This document shows positions 59,301-64,000 of a stretch of 64,000 bases of DNA, piece after piece. The first letter of the stretch is position 1, and each line of letters begins with the position of its first letter. The translations under genes were made by a program, and so were the position numbers. The notes beneath the pieces were generated by a model, which was not told the origin of the DNA, searched no databases, and worked only from the letters and a program-made list of their open reading frames with translations. Origin of the DNA: Labia minor (lineage: Eukaryota; Arthropoda; Insecta; Dermaptera; Spongiphoridae); the NCBI GenBank assembly GCA_963082975.1, contig OY720350.1, forward strand, positions 13,424,910-13,488,909, given 5' to 3'.

Positions 59301-62300
59301 CACCGCACCCCTGCATCGCTCTAGGGGGCGGTAGCGCCTACTTTGGGAATCACTGATTTAAATGATAGAAGAAATATTCTCTTAACGAGTTCCAAAATAT
59401 TAGTAACTAAGTACAAAATTTATTTAGCTTGATTTATCAAGATTAATTCAAAACAAACGTCTATGTATATATAGTAATGAATTCAGAACAAGAACTTACT
59501 AGTGATGCATAATAAAAGAAAATGTTAGCTATGAATGTAATAATATACTAATTAAAATTTTTATCAATAAAACTATTCAATATTTACATTTGAATAATGA
59601 AATAACTTTATATTAACATTTATACGAATATATAGCAAATAAAAAAACAAAAAACATTTCATCTTATTTTATTTAATTTATCTAAATTTTATTCTATAAT
59701 GATAGCTAGTCATTATTATCAAATATGTTTAATAAGTATTATTTTTTTAAACTAAATAATTAAAAAATTATTTAGATAATGAGATTTGAAATTTTAATAG
59801 TACTTAATGTGTATCAAGAATTCGATTTAATAAATATAATATAATAATATTAGTATAGTAAACATAATATTTAATATACTTAAAGCTTTTATATATACCA
59901 CATATATTACAAAATATCTATCTCTTTCTATCTTTATAGCGTTTCAAAGTGAACTAAAAGGACTTTGATGTATCAACCACATTTTTCTAACTTTTATTGT
60001 ACTATCTCTTGACTATTCTTGAAATCTCCATCTAATTAATTTTTTCACTCAATTTCCTCATATACATATAAATATATACATATACCTATATATATATACG
60101 GTTTTATTAGCAACCCAAAGAGTTTAAAGTTTATTGTTGTTTCCCAATTGGTTTCCCCTAAAATAAAAATTTTGCCAATCTTTCTACATCCAGACATGCG
60201 TCCAACCCATCGCAACTTTCATAACTTAATTATTGTGACTGGAGTTAATTATGCACATCCACCGTGAATTTATTTTTATTTTTTGTGCCCATAAATATTC
60301 TATATATCTATGATATAATATAATATAAAATATTTTCCTTAAACCTTTCCAAATGGTTACATATTTTGTCAATTTTAATAATAAATAAATATTTTCATTC
60401 TAATTTAAAAATTAAAATTGAACATAGGTAATTCATTAACTTCTCAACGAAAATTTATCTATTTTAATTTAAAGAAAATCATAAATCATAAATGAAATAA
60501 ATTAATAATTGATTTACTGACAAACCAGCAAAACCACAAAGCCAGACCAACAAAACTATTCACTAAAGAGGTAAATGAACGAAGAATTAAACGACTAAAA
60601 CAGATTGACCTACAATAAAGCCCTAGTCTTCTCTGAAGTTATACCATGATTATTGAACAAGTTTTCCCATCCAGTTCCCATTTGTAATCTGGATCTACAA
60701 CAATATAGCCGTCCCAAATTTTTTTCTTTCCTATCCTATTTACTCCTCCTTCTCTCAACCCTAAACCGAGAGATGCCCTCCTAATCTTCTCTATTGAGCA
60801 AAGCCAAGTCGATTACTCCCTTCCTAATACTCTCTACATCATCCATTTCACTCCATTCCATCCCTCCAGTAATTAACGTTTTAATTATTATTGTAAACAA
60901 TTTATTGTTGCCCAAAGTAAGGGGCAGTTGTAGATTTTATTTGGAAAATAAAAAATAATAATAATAATTGATTAATAACTACTAATTAATAAGTAATTAA
61001 TAAGTTTTGTAACCTTTCATCTTTTATTAAATGATTAAGGAAAAAATAATTTATTAAATTAATAAAAAGTTTTTATTTTTTTGGATCAATATTATCATAT
61101 TTATTTCTCACTAAAATATTTGATTTATATTTTCACTTTTTTTAAGCAAACAGTTTGTATTTTCTTCCATAAATCGTATTGAATAATGTAATAAATCATT
61201 TTAATAGAGGAAACGTTATTCATTTAACAACATCAATCATTTGTTGTTTTTAATTTGAATTCTATATAGAATTCAAATTGACTTGTCTCAATGAATTTCT
61301 GAATTGATATGTAAATATATATTATGAAATATTGTAAAAAATAAACAGACAAATTAAATATTGAAAAGAATGCCCGCAATAATTCACAATTACAATATTT
61401 TTATCTTTCTAGTAATTATTTCGATTTTAAATTCTGTAAGTTATAAATAATTAATAGAATAAAATGATTATTTATGTCATATAGAAGACACTATATTATA
61501 TATTATACAGTAAGACAGTGATGCTTAACTGAGGTCAGTGCTTTATGTAAATATTCTGTGAAATTATATGAAATATAATATATTAATAATAGAGCAAAAA
61601 TGTGGTAAAGAATTTAATTATATATAAATGTATTTTTTTTTTGGTTCGAATTAAGTCTGATTATATCAAATAGTCAATAAAGCATATTCAGATATTAAAT
61701 TAAATGATTTTTATCTTAATTAATTTCTTCTTATATATATACATATATACGTTTTTATAGATGTGTAAAATTCATTTTTATTTACATTTTGTTGTTGTTT
61801 ACTCTTCAAACAAATTATTATTAAGTAATCTGCAAAAGTGGTCCTTGAAGAGGTTAAGAACCATTATATTAAGTAGAATAAAACAGATTATTTACTAAAA
61901 TTAAAATTAATTCTAATATGATTCTATTTATCTATTTCAGTATCGATGATATTAAATTAGATAGATGGATAGAGAGATATTAGAGATAGTGAAAGTGAGA
62001 AGAGAGATGAAGAAAAGAGAGAGAGAGAGATCAAATAAAAAAAGATAAAAAAAAAAAAATAAGAAAAAAAAGAGAGAAAAAAAAATATTTTTTTTTAATA
62101 ACATATAAAATGTATACAAATTTTGTTTAGAAGAAAATAATAAATAAATTAGTTGATGATTGAATGATTAAAGAAGTAACACCTTATTAATAGCTTCGTT
62201 TGTGCTGATTGAACCGGTTGTACATCCAGATGTGCCAGTCTGTTGTTGTTGAATCTGTTGTTGATATTGTTGTTGTTCTTCAAGAAGACAAGGAGCAATA

Positions 62301-63812
62301 TAACTAAATCCACGAAAGAGTTCATGGGCGTTTGCACTTGGTGGAAGACCAGGAGAATCTGAAAGGAAAGAATCTTTAAATAATTAAATAATTAAAAATA
62401 GAATAATATTATATAATAAATATTTAATTATGAATCTTTTTTTAAAAAAAAAGTTATTATATATATATAATATTGAAATTAATAAATAAAATAAATAAAT
62501 TTTGGACTTGAATAAAATTCAAATTAAGGTAGAAAATTAAAAAAAAAAAATGGTAATAATATTTCTTTCACCTTTTGGTGTTTTACTAGTAAATTCTTTA
62601 TCAAAATAGAAGGTATCCTCCGCTCTGCAAACGGCAGGCTTGAATGGAGGATTTACTTCTTTCTTTAAAAGTCGATCCCAATCAATCGAAGCGAAAAATG
62701 GATGGTTCATGATATCTTCAACTCCAGCCGGACCTAAAAATTTCACATTTTTGATTAAAAAATAATAAATAAATAAAGGAAAAATAAATAATAATTTCTA
62801 AATTATTCATAAAATTAAATAGAATATTAATTTTCAATTTAAATAAATAAATATTAAGTATAACAAAAATATAGTTAATAATAATAAAATAATAATATAA
62901 AATAATAATAAAATATATACTCGTATAATATAATGAATATATTAATATAATGAAAAAAGAAAAAAATAACATTTTCTAGAGTAATTTTACTAAACAACTT
63001 AAATTTAAAATAAATATAAATCAACTAAATAATTTAATAATAAGTAATAATATATACTTATTATAGATCAGTGAGTCTCAACCTTTTTTTTTACCGCGGC
63101 ACACTTTTAACGGTTTAAAAATTTGGCGGCACACAAAGAAAAAGATAAGTGTAAAAGTTAACCATATTGAAAAAATTGGTCCCAAAAACGGTTTACCTTT
63201 ATTTTTTGTTTTTTAGAACCAAATTGAAAATATTTAGAAAAAAAAGATTAAAAGCCTCGTAATCTCGCGGCTCAGTGGTTGAGAATCACTGTTATAGATG
63301 ATAGAACTGCACATGTCAGTTCACTATCTTCTACCATTGAATTTATTATAATATCGATTGGTATTTATTTTATAGAATCTTCATCCTAATAGAATCTGAT
63401 GATTCTAGTCATTCAATGAGAACAAATCACAAAACAATTATATAAACGTAAATAGTTATAAGTAATTAATAAAAAGTAATTTTTTTATTTTAATTCATAT
63501 TAAAAAATAAATTAGAAATTAGTTTATTTTTAGGAAATGCATAAGTTATTAATTTTTAATTAAATATTACAATAGTTCTGTTCTCATTATAAAAGATAAA
63601 ATAAAAGTATTTAACAAATAAAAGTTATGAAAGTTATGAATTATACCTGCGCCTAATCGATTGGCGGGGTTCCGTTTAAAGAGAGCCCGAAGTAACGATT
63701 GAGCCTCTGCTGAGAGGAAGTACGGCATGCCAAGTTTTGCTTTCAAGATTTGTGTCATGGTTTCTTTTCGATTTGCTCCTTGAAATGGTAAATTGCCTGT
63801 GAGCATTTCAAA
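50133..63812 (-). CDS. RPS6KA: p90 ribosomal S6 kinase (RSK), partial, seven exons
   Basis: A serine/threonine kinase with two kinase domains acting downstream of ERK. Exons in coding order are 63647-63812, 62572-62733, 62183-62358, 58708-58833, 58050-58139, 56171-56329 and 50133-50371; frame is kept across all six junctions. The first two give the N-terminal AGC domain C-lobe ([24 protein letters not shown]) and AGC tail ([21 protein letters not shown]). The third gives the turn motif, the hydrophobic motif LFRGFSY and a Gln-rich linker. The rest give the CaMK-type C-terminal domain: glycine loop IGEGSYSVC, lysine in [15 protein letters not shown] and the activation loop [15 protein letters not shown] with the ERK-site Thr. 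MSK is excluded because [14 protein letters not shown] is RSK-specific. The 5' exons lie beyond 64000. The exons after [10 protein letters not shown] were not found. Confidence 0.95.
50578..50612. repeat. Fragment of the 23605/43555 repeat family
   Basis: GACGATAGTAAGGGAGGTAT is shared with 23617 onward; only about 35 bases remain. It lies in the RSK intron. Confidence 0.6.
50672..51254 (+). mobile_element. Helentron-like (HINE) repeat, copy I
   Basis: Lies in the intron before the last visible RSK exon, in the antisense direction relative to the gene. The start is slightly eroded (TTTTCTCGTCAGAAATAGT) and the end is intact, with the terminal hairpin and CCAGC before a T run. The (TG)n tract is nearly lost. 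Confidence 0.9.
51569..51885. mobile_element. hAT-type MITE in RSK intron
   Basis: Ends CATAGGTTCCCAAA and TTTGGCAACCTATG with perfect octamers atctaaat at 51561-51568 and 51886-51893. The interior is rich in GGGGGTCTA-like strings. It is non-coding. Confidence 0.9.
51894..53144. other. Intron DNA, nothing definite
   Basis: AT-rich RSK intron sequence with a (GA)n tract near 52490. A unique stretch at 52790-53000 shows no recognisable function. Confidence 0.5.
53147..54006 (+). mobile_element. mariner element, internally deleted
   Basis: An 860-bp element with roughly 34-bp terminal inverted repeats, CGAGG-NNN-GTTCAAAAGAAAAG at both ends, flanked by TA (53145-53146 and 54007-54008). Complete mariners are about 1.3 kb, so about 0.4 kb is missing from the middle of the transposase. 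It lies in an RSK intron. Confidence 0.93.
53291..53934 (+). pseudogene. mariner transposase pseudogene
   Basis: The N-terminal helix-turn-helix part reads [20 protein letters not shown] then [20 protein letters not shown]. It jumps across a deletion to [20 protein letters not shown], then [10 protein letters not shown] and [11 protein letters not shown], the mariner D,D34D hallmarks. A stop follows DFF. In another frame the C-terminus continues ([32 protein letters not shown]), with a TAG inside. The first catalytic Asp region (FFD) and second (HQD) survive, but the missing middle, frameshift and stops make it non-functional. Confidence 0.92.
54009..54820. other. Intron DNA, nothing recognised
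   Basis: AT-rich, with a small pyrimidine-rich patch near 54470-54520. Confidence 0.5.
54821..55285. repeat. Tandem repeat, about 150 bp x 3, with (TTA)n
   Basis: Three direct copies each start with a (TTA)n run of different length, continue AATTTAGCTTTGTTTATTTT, and end AATACAATAG...AAGTATGTTTA. Copies begin at about 54824, 54971 and 55129. Copy length differs mainly in the trinucleotide run. It is intronic. Confidence 0.9.
55290..56170. other. Intron DNA, nothing definite
   Basis: AT-rich. A short richer patch at 55375-55450 is unassigned. Confidence 0.5.
56171..56329 (-). CDS. RPS6KA: RSK exon: hinge and C-lobe start
   Basis: 159 bases, 53 codons. It encodes [20 protein letters not shown], then the [10 protein letters not shown] helix, to VEYLHKHG. 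The hinge is MELLRGG. The acceptor TTGAAG is less usual than CAG; the donor is GTGAGT. Confidence 0.95.
56330..58049. other. RSK intron, 1720 bp
   Basis: AT-rich. A segment at 57574-57610 containing GGGGAAACCAATTGGGAAAC is repeated, inverted, at 60131-60165 in another RSK intron. Confidence 0.7.
58050..58139 (-). CDS. RPS6KA: RSK exon: C-terminal kinase helix C region
   Basis: 90 bases, 30 codons. It encodes [20 protein letters not shown] followed by [10 protein letters not shown], with the helix-C Glu in EEMEILL. The acceptor is TTTCAG and the donor GTAAGC. Confidence 0.95.
58140..58707. other. RSK intron with GC-AG ends, 568 bp
   Basis: The donor is GCAAGT and the acceptor TTTCAG. The interior is AT-rich with no element seen. 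Confidence 0.85.
58708..58833 (-). CDS. RPS6KA: RSK exon: C-terminal kinase glycine loop, GC donor
   Basis: 126 bases, 42 codons, phase 0 at both ends. It encodes [20 protein letters not shown] and then [10 protein letters not shown] to YACK. The Cys after SYSV is the residue conserved in RSK C-terminal domains. The exon ends just after the ATP-binding Lys codon. The only donor keeping frame with the next exon is GCAAGT (GC at 58706-58707). Confidence 0.93.
59058..59355. mobile_element. hAT-type MITE, family 1 copy 2
   Basis: The same family as 1892-2155: left CAGTGGTTCCCAAAC, right TTTGGGAATCACTG. Perfect octamers atttaaat lie at 59050-59057 and 59356-59363. It sits in an RSK intron. A duplicated AGCGCCCCC block near the left end distinguishes it from copy 1. 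Confidence 0.93.
59364..62182. other. Remainder of large RSK intron
   Basis: AT-rich with a pyrimidine-rich, less AT-biased stretch at 60520-60870 that shows no coding or RNA signature. There is a (GA)n/poly-A stretch at 61990-62090. Confidence 0.5.
62183..62358 (-). CDS. RPS6KA: RSK exon: turn and hydrophobic motifs, Gln-rich linker
   Basis: 176 bases; the split Asp codon gives [24 protein letters not shown] carries the ERK/turn-motif Ser, and FRGFSY the Ser autophosphorylated by the C-terminal domain, which serves as PDK1 docking site. A segment with about ten Gln and then Gly/Thr/Ser residues follows, unlike the linker of vertebrate RSKs. The donor is GTGTTA, weaker than consensus. Confidence 0.93.
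62572..62733 (-). CDS. RPS6KA: RSK exon: AGC tail
   Basis: 162 bases. The split Gly codon is completed by GT after the TTTTTAG acceptor; the donor is GTGAAA after AAAG. It encodes [14 protein letters not shown], then NPPFKPA and [16 protein letters not shown], the AGC C-terminal extension that wraps the N-lobe. Confidence 0.95.
63069..63291. mobile_element. hAT-type MITE in RSK intron
   Basis: Left CAGTGAGTCTCAACC and right GGTTGAGAATCACTG, with perfect octamers ttatagat at 63061-63068 and 63292-63299. It contains the GCGGCACAC and AACGGTTTAAAAATTTGGCG blocks shared with 32008-32285. Confidence 0.93.
63647..63812 (-). CDS. RPS6KA: RSK exon: N-terminal kinase domain C-lobe
   Basis: 166 bases, 55 codons plus one base. 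The acceptor TTTTTTTCAG precedes TTTGAAATG and the donor is GTATAA after GCAG. It encodes [20 protein letters not shown] and onward to NRLGA, covering the AGC domain C-lobe including the conserved late-lobe Arg. Confidence 0.95.
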
Positions 63813-64000
63813 CTGAAAAAAATATAAAGTCCACAAATTAAATATTTTAAAATAAAAATAAATTCAAATTTATTAAATGATATGATAATTAAAAAACTAT
63901 CGAAAAATTTTTATCTTAAAATAAATACTATCTCAACTTGAATCTCATATTATTTATTATATATTCTGCTTTTATTATGATATATGGTAGTTATTTTTAT

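Noticed and set aside
62718..62972. 84-codon minus-strand frame in the RSK intron
   Set aside because: It starts in intron low-complexity AT repeats and only its end overlaps a true exon out of context.
50133..63812. Assignment to MSK (RPS6KA4/5) instead of RSK
   Set aside because: The C-terminal DFG and activation-loop sequence and the FRGFS context match RSK, not the MSK pattern.
1..64000. CRISPR arrays, operons or bacterial systems
   Set aside because: The DNA is eukaryotic, with introns, microsatellites and eukaryotic transposons; the direct repeats are satellites and tandem duplications.

Overview
This is a 64 kb window of very AT-rich, repeat-dense animal nuclear DNA. It holds one clear cellular protein-coding gene, split by spliceosomal introns and read from the minus strand, in a dense layer of transposable elements: hAT MITEs with 8-bp target duplications, mariner and pogo/Tigger elements with TA duplications, a Helentron-like non-autonomous family, a Penelope-like retroelement with a GIY-YIG endonuclease, and a tRNA-derived SINE. 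This mix and base composition fit an arthropod. A copepod such as a sea louse is my best guess, but that rests on general resemblance and was not tested.
The right end (50133-63812, minus strand) carries seven consecutive exons of a p90 ribosomal S6 kinase (RSK/RPS6KA family). They run from the C-lobe of the N-terminal AGC kinase domain, through the turn and hydrophobic motifs and a glutamine-rich linker, to most of the C-terminal CaMK-type kinase domain up to the helix after the activation segment. Exons for the 5' part lie beyond 64000. I could not find the exons for the last part of the C-terminal kinase domain in 1-50132, so they lie further left or were missed. All six introns keep reading frame across their junctions. 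One has a GC-AG boundary. The introns contain several transposons.
The left 50 kb has no cellular coding exon I can defend. It begins with a 95-bp satellite array (1-430) whose units fold into nested hairpins that recur, with compensatory changes, in two diverged copies just downstream. It continues as a mosaic of repeats separated by AT-rich unique DNA. Nine copies of one Helentron-like (HINE-type) family occur between 4.5 and 51.3 kb. Higher-complexity islands (6.45-6.7, 7.9-8.15, 14.1-14.3, 15.8-16.28, 24.5-24.66 and 34.85-35.25 kb) may be regulatory. The 24.5 kb island has a CRE/E-box module, and the 16.1 kb island has a 48-codon ORF with a signal-peptide-like start. Two paralogous minus-strand segments near 7.6 and 20.4 kb each have a 3' splice site abutting a 5' splice site, the arrangement of recursive splice sites. 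This suggests, but does not prove, that the left part lies in long minus-strand introns.
The window shows no operon-like logic. The single kinase gene would act downstream of ERK signalling. Everything else recognised is mobile, repetitive or possibly regulatory DNA. Element boundaries come from terminal repeats and target-site duplications read by eye. Family names come from general knowledge of those families, without database comparison.
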